64,000 nucleotides of DNA from Stomoxys calcitrans. Lineage: Eukaryota; Arthropoda; Insecta; Diptera; Muscidae. How positions within the stretch are numbered: the first letter of the stretch is position 1; every line of letters starts with the position of its first letter. The position numbers and the translations under genes were made by a program. Below are positions 25,481 to 36,716 of this stretch, piece after piece. A model generated the notes under the pieces. That model was not told where the DNA came from. It ran no database searches and saw only the letters and a program-made list of their open reading frames with translations. Location of the stretch: the NCBI RefSeq assembly GCF_963082655.1, contig NC_081552.1, positions 97,143,592-97,207,591 of the forward strand. The letters are read 5' to 3'.

Positions 25481-25619
25481 CTATATCATGTTATAGACAG
25501 ATTTAGACCAAACTTGGCGCAGTTATGGGAAGTCATACCAAAACACCTCAGCCAAATCAGATAAGAATTGTGTACTCTAGAGACTTACGAATCATAATCG
25601 GAAGTTCTGTTTATATAGG
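25481..25619 (-). repeat. Single HINE-B central-repeat fragment
   Basis: Diverged unit with phrases aagctatatcatgttatagacag, cttggcgcagtt and gccaaatcagataagaattgtg. No termini. Confidence 0.6.
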
Positions 25620-25957
25620 ATTTTTATACCCTCCACCATAGGATGGGGGTTATACTAATTTCGTCATTCTGTTTGTAACTACTCGAAATATTTGTCTGAG
25701 ATCCCATAAAGTATATTTATTCATGATCGTCGAGACATTTCATGTCGATCTAGCCATGTCCGTCCGTCTGTCCGTCGTCCGTCTGCCTGTCGAAAGCACG
25801 CTAACTTCCGAAGGAGTAAAGCTAGGCATTTTGCACAAATACTTCTTATTACTGTAGGTTGGTTGGGATTGTGAATGGGCCATATCGGTCCATGTTTTGA
25901 TATAGCTGCCATATAAACCGATCTTGGGTCTTGACTTCTTGAGCCTCTAGAGTGCGC
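25620..25957 (+). mobile_element. HINE family B, 5' part only
   Basis: TATACCCTCCACCATAGG start, TA-rich block, GTCY tract (about 25758-25790) and one central repeat. It then switches within one base to family C at ...gagtgcgc/ggggccgcc, so the 3' part was lost or replaced. Confidence 0.75.
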
Positions 25958-27316
25958 GGGGCCGCCTCTCACCAAAAACATCCCCCAAAGGGGACAAATT
26001 TACGACCATTGCAATATGATGCTCAAATGAAAGATCTTTGGGAGTAAAGCACGAATTTGATATCAATATTCGGGAAAAGTGTCTATGGGGCTACCCTACC
26101 CCCACAATACCACCCAAATAGGAAGTATTTTCTGACAATTGCAATATGAGGCTCAAATAAAAGGGTTTTAAAGTGGAACACGAATCCGATATATATTTTC
26201 AAGGCCAACGCACTGAATGGCCGCCCATCCCCCAAAACACCCCCAAGCCGGTCATAACTACCCCCAAATAGTACGTATTTGCTCACCAAGAAAATTTGGT
26301 TCTTAAAGAGATTGGAACTAAATATTCTTAGTTTTTAGGGCCAATACCCCAAACCGGACATATTTGCTGACTGTTGCAATAAGGAGTTTAAATGAGAATA
26401 GAAAACGAATTTGATATCCAATTTTAAGGGCAATGGCAATATGGGGTTCAAATAAATGATATATAGATATATGAGAATAGAGCACGTTGCTGATATATTT
26501 TCAGGGCTTAGAATTTGGGGGACCACCCCACTACCCAAAACACCCCTAAATCGGGCATATTTACCGGCCATGACAATGTGGGGCTTAAATGAAAGACATT
26601 GGGGGGTAGAGCAAGAATTGATACCCATTTTCGGAACCAAATTTCTGGGGGTCTACTCCTTTCCCAAAATACCCCACAAACAGCAATTTTTTAGTGACCA
26701 TCGCAATATGGGGCTCAAATAAAGGTATTTGGGAGTAGAATACGAATTTGATATTCAAATGTAGGACCATGTATTTAGTGCATCATCCCTTTCCCAAAAC
26801 AACCCCTAAGCGAAAAATTTTTTCGACCATTCCAATATGTGGCTCAAACGAAAGGTTTTTGAAATTAGAAAACGAATTTGATAACCTATTTTGGGGCCAT
26901 GTGTTTGGGGGACGCCTCATCCTCTAAACTCCTCTTAAGCCAATGGCAATATGGGGTTTAAATAATGGGATTTGAGAGAAGAGCACGATGCTGATATTTT
27001 TTCAGGGCCAAGAATCTGGGGGACCACCTTTCCCCCGAAAACACCACTAAATCAGATATCATGAGAATATCGGGCTGAAATGAAGTATTTTAAGAATGGA
27101 GTACACCTTACATCCAAACTTAAATTCGTAGACCAATAAAGATCATATGGGATTCAGATAAAGGCACTTATATTGTTAAACTGTTAGTCAAGCGATATAC
27201 TATTTTCGTAGCATGGTATTTCACTAAAAGATCTTTAATTGTCGAAAATAAATATTCAAAGGCAACTTTTGTTCTATATAAAGTAAAAGAAGGCGCAGCG
27301 GAGCGGGCCCGGCTAG
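25958..27316 (+). mobile_element. Helitron-like family C, 5'-truncated
   Basis: Closely parallels 8405-9590 (same order of units, e.g. ctctcaccaaaaacat and gccaatggcaatatgggg) and ends GGAGCGGGCCCGGCTAG at 27316. Confidence 0.65.
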
Positions 27317-27333
27317 TCTTCTTATATATAAAA

Positions 27334-28548
27334 CTATCTGAACCGTGCCCGTTCCGCAGCGCCTTCATATACTTTATATGGAACAAAATTATCCTTTTAA
27401 TATTTATTTTCGACAATTAAAAAGCTTTTAGTGAAATACCATGCTACGAAAATAATATATGTGTATCGCAAAAGTATAACAATATAAATGCCTTTATATG
27501 AATCCCATATTATACTGGTCTATGAATTCGCTCGCAGGGTTTAGGGTCATTAACGTTTGGGTGTTAGATATACTCCATTATTAAAAGTCTTTTTTTCAGC
27601 TCGAGTGGGCGGCCACTCACTAAGTTGGCCTTGAAAATATATATTGGATTCGTGTTCTACTCTAAAAACCCTCTTATTGAGCCTCATATTGTAATAGTCA
27701 GCAAATACATCCTATTTGGGTGGTGTGTGGGTGTGGGGTGGCCCCATAGACACTTCTCCCGAATATTGATATCAAGTTCGTGCTTTACTCCCAAATACCT
27801 TTCATTTGACCCCCATGTGGCTATGGTCGTAAATGTGTCCCCTTTGGGCGATGTTTTTGGGGAGTGGCGCCCATTAAACACTTGATCGCATATTTGGATA
27901 TCAGATTCAAATTGTACACTCAAATAGCTTTTATTTAAGCCCCATATTCCCATGGTCAGTAATAAGTTTTGTTTGGGGGGTGTTTTGGGGAAGGGGTGGA
28001 CCCCCCGAAACTTGGTCCTATATTTAGACATTAGATTCGAATTTACTTCCAAATACCTTTCATTTAGTTCCCATAATGCCATGGTCGGTAAATATGTTCA
28101 ATTTAGTGGGTTGGGGTGGTCCCCCTAACACTTGGTCCGACAATTGGATATCAGATACGTTTTCTTATCCTAAATACCTTTCATTTGAGTCCGATTTTGT
28201 CGTGATTGGTCCAGATATATGTTTGATAGTTTTTAGGGTGGGGCGGCCCTATGTACCCCATCCGAAATTTGGATACAAAATTTTCATTTTTAAGGTACTA
28301 TATGAGAGCACACAAAATTTCGCTTAAATCGCACTACCCATCTCCGAGATCTGGCGTTTCTGAAAATTAGAGTAAGGGGGGAGGGTCCGCGCCTCTTCAG
28401 ATATCAAAAAATTTAGAACCCTATTTTCACCACGGTATCAGTATGCACCATCTGTGAAATTTCAAGAAAATCGGTTCAGCCGTTTCTGAGTATAAGGAAC
28501 ACACAAGCAAACCTACAAACAAACACAAATTGATTTTTATATATAAAA
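27334..28548 (-). mobile_element. Helitron-like family C, inverted neighbour
   Basis: Minus-strand copy. Its 3' end (ctatctgaaccgtgcccg, CTAG mutated to CTAT) faces the CTAG end of the previous copy 17 bp away, giving a tail-to-tail pair. Its 5' end is aaattgatttttatatataaa at about 28528-28548. Confidence 0.65.
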
Positions 28549-29001
28549 CTAGCTGATCCCGGCCCGCTCTGCTGCGCCCGATTATGCAATGTTGGAGAGA
28601 AGTACTCTAAATTTGAACATTTCTGCTTTATTGTAGTTGAAAATGTATTCCAATTTTCCTATGGATTTTTCTACACTCAAGTACCTCTTATTTAAACCCC
28701 ACATTGCAATGGTAAGTAAAATAGACAGAGACTTGGTCCCAAAAATGAAAGTCAATTTCGTGCTCTATTCCCAAAGACCTTTCATTTAATATCCATATTG
28801 CCATGGCCGGTAATATGTCCGATTTTAGGGGTTCTTTGGGGGTGGGGTGACCCACGAAACACTTAGTTCCACAATTGGATATCAGATTCGTTTTCTACTC
28901 TCAAATACCTTAAACTTGAGTCCCATATCGTAGTGGTTGGTCTACAAATCCGTGTGCCAATTTTGTGCTTTTAGATCCTTCCTATATTCCTATATTTTAT
29001 T
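28549..29001 (-). mobile_element. Helitron-like family C, 3' part
   Basis: Starts CTAGCTGATCCCGGCCCGC directly at the 5' end of the previous minus copy, a head-to-tail junction. Truncated by the HINE-A at 29002. Confidence 0.6.
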
Positions 29002-30613
29002 TTTATACAAACCACCGAAGGATGGGGGTATATTCATTTTGTCATTCCGTTTGCAACACATCGAAATATCCATTTCCGACCCTTTAAAGTATATATATTC
29101 TTGATCAGCGTAAAAATCTAAGACGATCTAGACATGTCCGTCCGTCTTTCTGTTGAAATCACGCTACAGTCTTTAAAAATAGAGGTATCGAGCTAAACTT
29201 TTGCACAGATTCTTTTTTTGTCCATAAGCAGGTTAAATTCGAAGATGGGCTATATCGGACTATATCTTGATATAGCCCCCATATAGACCGATCCGCCGAT
29301 TTAGGGTCTAAAGCCCATAAAGCCACATTTATTATCCGATTTCGCTGAAATTTGGGACAGTGAGTTGTGTTAGGCCCTTCAACATCCTTCGTCAATTTGG
29401 CTCAGATCGGTTCAAATTTGGATATAGCTGCCATATAGACCGATTTCTTGATTTAAAGTTTTGGGCCCATAAAATGCTCATTTATTGCCCGATGGCGTTA
29501 AAATTTGGGACATTGAGTTTAGTTAAGCCCCTAGGCATACTTTTGCAATATCGCACAGATCGGTTCAGATTTGGATATAGCAGCCATATAGACCGATATC
29601 CAGGTTTTAGGTCTTGGGGCCATAAAAACGCATTTATTGTCCGATGTCGCTGAAATTTGAGACAGTGAGTTTAGTTAGGCTCTTCGACGTCCTTCTTCAA
29701 TTGTGCCCAGATCGGTCCAGATTTGAATATAAATTGCAAATCATTGAATTTTATTACCAAAATCAGTGTTCGGTTCGAAATGTGTTCATTCACCGTTCAG
29801 CGATGAGGCTCATTTCTGGTTGAATGGCTACGTAAATAAGCAAAATTGCCGCATTTGGAGTGAAGAGCAACCAGAAGCCGTTCAAGAACTGCCCATGCAT
29901 CCCGAAAAATGCACTGTTTGGTGTGGTTTGTACGCTGGTGGAATCATTGGACCGTATTTTTTCAAAGATGCTGTTGGACGCAACGTTACGGTGAATGAAC
30001 ACATTTCGAACCGAACACTGATTTTGGTAATAAAATTCAATGATTTGCAAGCGTTGCTCGTTAGTAAGTCTATTCATGATGAAATGTCAAAGCATACTGA
30101 ACATCTTTCTCTTTGACACCATGTCTGAAATCCCACGTGATCTGTCAAATACTAATGCATGAAAATCCTAACCTCAAAAAAATCACCCTTTAGCTGCCAT
30201 ATAGACCGATATCTCGATTTAAAGTTTTGGGCCCATAAAAGAGTACATTTTTGTCCGATTTCGCCGAAATTTGGGACAGTGCTTTGTGTTAGGCTCTTCG
30301 ACATGCCATGTAGACCGATATCTCGATTTAAAAGGCGCATTTATAATTCGATTTCACTGAAATTTGATACAGTGACTTATGTTAGGCTTTTCGACATCCG
30401 TGTTGTATATGCTTCAGAACGGTTTATTTTTAGATATAGCTTCTGTACTTATTAGGATTTGGTCCAAATCGGAACATATTTTGATATAACTGATATGGGA
30501 CATAAGGTATGAAGTTTTCACCGAATTATGATGAATGGTGGTTTATATATATACCCGAAGTTGTGGGTATCCAAAGTTCGGCCCGGCCGAACTTAACGCC
30601 TTTTTACTTGTTT
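29002..30613 (+). mobile_element. HINE family A split by a fold-back mariner
   Basis: Start TATACAAACCACCGAAGG, GTCY tract at about 29137-29150, central repeats to 29733. After the mariner derivative it resumes at 30189 with tagctgccatatagaccg and ends with an intact hairpin (about 30576) and TTTTTACTTGTTT. Confidence 0.85.
29734..30188 (+). mobile_element. Mariner-type fold-back element with transposase fragments
   Basis: A 63-bp sequence at 29734-29796 recurs as an exact inverted copy at 29988-30050. Both encode the transposase N-terminal segment (LQIIEFYYQNQCSVRNVF). Between them on the plus strand lies a piece of the DDE domain: FSDEAHFWLNGYVNKQNCR through VWCGLYAGGIIGPYFF, with the first catalytic Asp in SDEAHF. 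Beyond the right arm the minus strand continues into a start MNRLTNEQRL and an outer end GGGTGATTTTTTTGAGG at 30188. The left outer end is missing and most of the transposase is deleted, so it cannot move by itself. I recall similar composite copies in other insect genomes. Confidence 0.75.
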
Positions 30614-31325
30614 GTCCATAATCAGGCTAAGTTCGAAGATGGGCTATATTGGACTATATCTTGATATAGCCCCCATATAGACCGATCCGCCGATTTTGGG
30701 TCTTAGGCCCATAAAATCCACATTTATTATCCGATTTTGATGGAATTTTGGGACAGTGAGTTGTGTTAGGCCCTTCGACACCTTTTTTCAATTTAGCCCT
30801 GATCAGTTCAGATTTGGATATAGCTTTTACACCGACTTCTCGATTTAAGGTTTTGGGCCCATTAAAGGCGCATTTATTGTCCGTTGTCGCCGAAATTTGG
30901 GACAGTGAGTTAAGTTACTCCGCGTGATACACTTCTGCAATATCGCAGAGATCGGTCCAGATTTGGAAGCTACCATATAGACTGGTATCTCGGTTTTAGG
31001 TTTTGGGTCCATAAAAAGCGCATTTAGATTTTGATATAGCTGCCATGTAGACCGATATCTCGATTTAAAGTCTTGGCCCCATAAAAGGCGCATTTATAAT
31101 CCGATTTCACAGAAAGTTGACACTGTGACTTATGTTAGACTTTTCGACATCCGTGTCGTATATGGTTCAAATCGGTTTATTTTTAGATATAGCTACTAAA
31201 AAGATCACTATTTTGTTATGCATAATTGAACAATTGAATTGTTCTTATTAGTATTTGGTCCAAATCGGAACATATTTCTATATAACTGCTATGGGACATA
31301 AGGTATGAAATTTTCACCGAATTTA
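30614..31325 (+). mobile_element. HINE family A fragment without either end
   Basis: Begins tgtccataatcaggctaag, a phrase normally just downstream of the GTCY tract, directly after the CTTGTT of the previous copy. Central repeats follow. It stops at ttttcaccgaattt, before the hairpin. Confidence 0.75.
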
Positions 31326-31554
31326 GACTTGATTTTAAAACATATTGAATTGCCATATTAAACGATTTTCTGTGGTAAAAAACTAATTTGCCAGTCTGTA
31401 TATTTGGTTCGGTGGCGATAGTTCCTACCGTGTAAAACTCTTGAACAAAAAAGTGTTGACCAGCAACACGTCGTTTGGTCTCATCTATAGGTGAGCTAAA
31501 AGTGGTCGCAACCTTATCGTTAAAATTTGAAACTCCTGCTTTCACACTACACAT
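31326..31554 (-). CDS. Unrecognised open frame truncated by HINE-A
   Basis: The minus-strand frame from ATG at 31554 encodes MCSVKAGVSNFNDKVATTF and continues for about 76 codons to the HINE junction at 31325, where the frame passes into repeat sequence. Composition looks protein-like (mixed hydrophobic and charged residues, no low complexity) and the DNA does not match any repeat in the window. I recognise no domain, signal peptide or membrane segment. It could be the start of an old transposon gene, an exon of a host gene, or chance. No promoter or splice site is convincing. Confidence 0.25.
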
Positions 31555-31611
31555 TAATTAAATTACACAGTGTCCCGTTAATCATTATAATTGATCGACT
31601 GTTTTGCGGTG

Positions 31612-32579
31612 AGGTGGTCCGCTAGATATATGAGCAGAATAATGATATCAGATTCGCAGTGCTCAACCTTATACCTTTAATTTAACCTCATATTGTCATG
31701 ATTGGTGTATACAGCCGTTTGGTGGAGGGCGTCTATATGAGGGTTGTGCGCCTCACTGCTTCAACTCAAAAATAGCTATCACTTGAATCCCTCACTGTTT
31801 TAATAGGTCAAATAACCTATTGGAGGCGTTTTAGGAGGTAAAACTGCACCTAGGTTCTTGAACACAAAGTTTAATGTCATATTCGTAATCTGCTCTCAAA
31901 TGCCTTTCATTTGTGTTTCATCAAGCTTTGATTGAGTAGTATTCCCATTTGGGGCGCTTATCGGGGATGGGCGACTATCAATTACTTGGACCATGATTTT
32001 ATGTCATTTTCGAAGTCTACTCCCGAATACCTTTCATTTGAGTCCTATATTGATATATATGTCCAATATGTCTATTTGGAGCAGATTTCGGGCTTGGGAT
32101 ACCCCTTGGATACATGAACCCAAGTTTTTTACCATATTCGCTTTCAACTCTCCAATATCTTTCATTTGATACCCATATTGTCTCTATCGGTCTACTTTTG
32201 ATTTTGGGTGGCGTTTTTGTGGTAACGGGGGAGGATTCGCCCCCTTAAAACATCAACAAATTACATAGCCTATACCTTCTTCCTGACCATATTCCTAATC
32301 CACTCGCGAATACCTTTCATTCGAGCCCCATATTGTCATTATCGTCCAATAAACCAATTTGAGGGTTTTCGGGTCGGGGCAGCCCCCCCATTCCTTGGAC
32401 TCAATTTTTAATATGGAAATTGTACTCTACTCTTGAATACCTTTCATTAAGTCCAATATTGTCCCAATCGGTCCACTTTTAGTTTTGGGTGGTACTTTTG
32501 GGGTAAGGAGGAGGGTCCGCCCCCTTACCCCAATTATATAGCCTATTGCTCCTTCCGGACCACTCCCCACAATCTGTGT
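31612..32579 (-). mobile_element. Helitron-like family C, partial
   Basis: Minus-orientation units (acctttcatttgagtcc, ccatattgtc, ggtccacttttgattttggg) close to the variant at 14400-15400. Both termini are missing. Confidence 0.6.
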
Positions 32580-32627
32580 GGCGAAATCGGACAAAAAATC
32601 TGCCTCCTTCGGTGGTGGGTATAAAAA
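32580..32627 (-). repeat. Tiny HINE-A terminal relic
   Basis: gcgaaatcggacaaaaaat is joined to cctccttcggtggtgggtataaaaa, the 5' tip of family A read backwards. Almost all of the element is gone. A short hairpin, gaacgggt-tt-acccgttc, lies downstream at 32714-32731. Confidence 0.6.
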
Positions 32628-32786
32628 TCATGATCGATTTAAACATTTGCGTTCTTTAATATCAAAAATTCCTTTTCAGTAAAGAAATATATAATTCGCA
32701 ATAAAAAGATTTCGAACGGGTTTACCCGTTCACGAAAGCGGTAATTCGGCCCCAGTAGTAGGTACAACTTTCAATCTTCGCGATAA

Positions 32787-33326
32787 AATCTTCGCGTAAA
32801 AATCTAAGACGATCTAGACATGTCCGTCCGTCTGTCTGTTGAAATCGCGCTACAGTCTTTAAAAATATAGATATTGAGCTGAAACTTTGCACAGGTTCTT
32901 TTTTTGTCCATAAGCAGGTTAAGTTCGAAGATGCGCTATATCGGACTATATCTTGATATAGCCCCCATATAGACCGATCCGCCGATTTTGGGTCTAAGGC
33001 CCATTAAAGCCACATTTATTATCCGATTTTGCTGAAATTTGGGACAGTGAGTTGTGTTAGGCCCTTCGACATCCTTCGTCAATTTGGCTCAGATCGGTTC
33101 AGATTTAAATATAGCTACCATATAGACCGATCCGCCGATTTAGGGTCTTATGCCCATAAAAGTCACATTTATTATCCGATTCTGCTGAAATTTGGAACAG
33201 TGAGTTGTGTTAGGCTCTTCGACATCCTTCGTCAATTTGGCTCAGATCGGTCCAGATTTGGATATAGCTGCCATATATACCGATCCTGCGATTTTGGGTC
33301 TTAGGCCCATAAAAGCTACATTTATT
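32787..33326 (+). mobile_element. HINE family A lacking both ends
   Basis: Starts gtaaaaatctaagacgatc just before the GTCY tract (about 32821-32838). Three central repeats follow before replacement by HINE-B at 33327. Confidence 0.75.
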
Positions 33327-36145
33327 ATACCCTCCACCATAAGATGGGGGGTATACTAATTTCGTCATTCTGATTGTAACTACTCGAAATATTCGTCTGA
33401 GACCCCATAAAGTATATATATTCTTGATCGTCGTGAAATTTTATGTCGATCTAGCCATGTCCGTCCGTCTGTCGTCCGTCCGTCCGTCGTCTGTCTATCG
33501 AAAGCATGCTAACTTCCGAAGGAGTTAAGCTAGCCGCTTGAAATTTTGCACAAATACTTCTTATTTGTGTAGGTCGGTTGGTATTGTAAATGGGCCATAT
33601 CGGTCCATGTTTTGATATAGCTGCCATATAAACCGATCTTGGGTCTTGACTTCTTGAGCCTCTAGAGTGCGCAATTCTAATCCGATTGGGATGAAATTTG
33701 GCACGACGTGTTTTGTTATGATATCCAACAACTGTGCCAAGTATGGTTCAAATCGGTTTATAACCTGATATAGCTGCCATATAAACCGATCTTGGGTCTT
33801 GATATCTTGAGCCTCTAGAAGGCGCAATTCTTATCCGATTGGAATGAAATTTTGCACGACGTGTTTTGTTACGATATCCAATAGCTGTGCCAAGTATGGT
33901 TGAAATCGGTCCATAATCTGATATAGCTGTCATATAAACAGATCTGGGGACTTGACTTCTTGAGCTTCTAGAGGGCGCAATTCTTATCCAATTTGAATGA
34001 ATTTTGGCACGTAGTATTTTGTTATGATATCCTACAACTGTGCCAAATATGGTTCAAATCGGTTTATAACCTGATATAGTTGTCATATAAACAGATCTGG
34101 GGACTTGACTTCTTGAGCTTCTAGAGGGCGCAATTCCTATCCGATTTGGCTTAAATTTCGCAAGACGTTTTTTTATTGTTACTTTCAACAACTGTGTCAA
34201 ATAAAGTACAAGTCGGTTCATAACCTGATATAGCTGCCATATAAACCGATCTGGGATCTTGACTTCTTGAGCCTCTAGAGGTCGCAATTATTATCAGATT
34301 TGCCTGAAATTTTGTACGACGGATTCTTTCATGACCATCAACATACGTGTTTATTATGGTCTGAATCGGTCCATAGCCCGATACAGCTCCCATATAAATC
34401 GATCTCCATATTTTACTTTTTGAGCTCACAAAGAGCGCAATTCTTATTCGAATTGGCAGACATTATACACAGGTCTCCAAGTCTCGCTCTAATAGCAGAG
34501 CAAATCTTTTCTTATGTCCTTTTATACCCACCACCGAAGGATGGGGGTATATTCATTTTGTGATTCCGTTTGCAACACATCGAAATATCCATTTCCGACC
34601 ATATAAAGTATATATATTCTTGATCAGCGTAAAAATCTAAGACGATCTAGACATGTCCGTCCGTCTGTCCGTCTGTCTGTTGAAATCACGCTACAGCCTT
34701 TAAAAATAGAGATATTGAGTTGAAACTATGCACAGATTCTTTTTTTGTCCATAAGCAGGTTAAGTTCGAAGATGGGCTATATCGGACTATATCTTCATAC
34801 AGCCCCCATATAGACCGATCCGCCGATTTAGGGTCTTAGGCCCATAAAAGCCACATTTATTATCCGATTTTGCTGAAATTTAGGACAGTGAGTTGTGTTA
34901 AGCCCTTCGACATCCTCCGTGAATTTGGCTCAGATCAGTCCAGATTTGGATATAGCTGCCATATAGACCGATCATCCGATTTAGGGTTTAAGTCCCATAA
35001 AAGCCACATTTATTATCCCATTTCGCTGAAATTTGGGACAGTGAGTTGTGTTAAGCCCTTCGACATCCTCCGTGAATTTGGCTCAGATCGGTCCAGTTTT
35101 GGATATAGCTGCCATATAGACCGATATGCCAATTTAGGGTCTTAGGCCCATAAAAGCCACATTTATTATCCGATTTTGCTGAAATTTGGTACAGTGAGTT
35201 GTGTTAGGCCCTTCGACATCCTCCGTGAATTTGGGTCAGATCGGTTCAGATTTGGATATAGCTGCCATATAGACCGATCATCCGATTTAGGGTCTTAGTC
35301 CCATAAAAGCCACATTTATTATCCGATCTTGCTGAAATTTGGGACAGTGAGTTGTGTTATTCCTTTCGACATCTTTCTTCAATTTGGCCCAGATCGGTTC
35401 AGATTTGGATATAGCTGCCATATGGACCGATTTCTTGATTTATGGTTTTGGGCCCATAAAATGCTTATTTATTATCCGATGTCGCCAAAATTTGGGACAG
35501 TGAGTTAAGTTAAACCCCTTGACATACTTCTGCAATATCACACAGATCGGTTCAGATTTGGATATAGCTGCCATATTGACCGATATCTACGTTTTAGGTT
35601 TTAGGCCATAAAAGACGCATTAATTGTCCGATGTCGCTGAAATTTGAGACAGTAAGTTTGGTTAGGCTCTTCGAAGTCCTTCTTCAATTTGGCCCAGATC
35701 GGTCGAGATTTAAATAAAGCTGCCATATAGACCGATACCGCGATTTAAGGTCTTGGCCCCATAAAAGGCGCATTTATAATCCGATTTCACTGAAATTTGA
35801 CACAGTGACTTATGTTAGGCTTTTCGACATCCGTGTCGTATATGGCTCAGATCGGTTTATTTTTAGGTATAGCTAGTGTACTTTAGTATTTGGTCCAAAT
35901 CGGAACATATTTTGATATAACTGATATGGGACATAAGGTATGAAATTTCCACCGAATTTTGATGAAAGGTGGTTTACATATATTCCCGAGGTGGTGGGTA
36001 TCCAAAGTTCGGCCCGGCCGAACTTAACGCCTTTTTACTTGTTTTTGCATAAGAAGAGATGCCGGGAAAAGAACTCGACAAATGCGATCCATGGTGGAGG
36101 GTATATAAGATTCGGCCCGGCCGAACTTAGCACGCTTTTACTTAT
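33327..36145 (+). mobile_element. HINE family B interrupted by HINE-A
   Basis: 5' part 33327-34521: TATACCCTCCACCATAAG, GTCY tract about 33459-33505, central repeats. 3' part 36045-36145: gcataagaagagatgccggg, hairpin and TTTTACTTATT. Uninterrupted copies, for example at 38196-38220, read tccttttttgcctaagaag across the same point, so the two parts were once contiguous. Confidence 0.85.
34522..36044 (+). mobile_element. HINE family A inserted in HINE-B at a T-run
   Basis: Complete family A: TATACCCACCACCGAAGG start, GTCY tract at about 34655-34678, central repeats, hairpin TTCGGCCCGGCCGAA at about 36008 and CTTTTTACTTGTT end. It lies within the TTTTTT run of the HINE-B host without target duplication, as expected for Helentron insertion between two T's. 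Confidence 0.9.
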
Positions 36146-36716
36146 TATTCAATTTTGCTGAAATTTGGAACAATGAGTTGCCTTAAGCTCTTCAAGATCT
36201 TTCCAGATTTGGATATAGCCGCCATATAGACTGATCCTCCGATTTAGTGTCTTAAGCCCATAAAAGGCGCATTTATTGTCCGATGTCGCCGAAATTTAGA
36301 ACAGTGAGTTAAGTTAAGCCCCTTGACATACTTCTGTATTATGGCACAGATCGGTCCAGATTTGGATATAGCTGCCATATAGACCGATCTCTCGATTTAA
36401 TGTTTTGGGCCCATAAAAGGCGCATTTATTGTCCAATGTTGCCGAAATTTGGGACAGAATGTTAAGTCAAGCCCCTTCAAATATTTCTGTAATTTGGTGT
36501 AGATCGATCAAGATTTACATATAGCTGCAAGATTTACATATAGATGCTATACAGACCGATATATCGATTTAAAGTCTTGGCCCCAAAAAAATCGTTTTCA
36601 TTGTCCGATTTAACTGAAATTTGACACATTGTCTTATGTTGGCCTTTTCGACATCCATGTTGTATATGCTTCAGATAGGTTTATTTTTACATATAGCTAC
36701 TAAGAAGGCCAATATT
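36146..36716 (+). mobile_element. HINE family A fragment without ends
   Basis: Central-repeat units (attcaattttgctgaaattt onward) and the pre-hairpin segment ataggtttatttttacatatagct, then cut by HINE-B. Contains a local duplication, aagatttacatatag twice (about 36510-36545). Confidence 0.7.
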
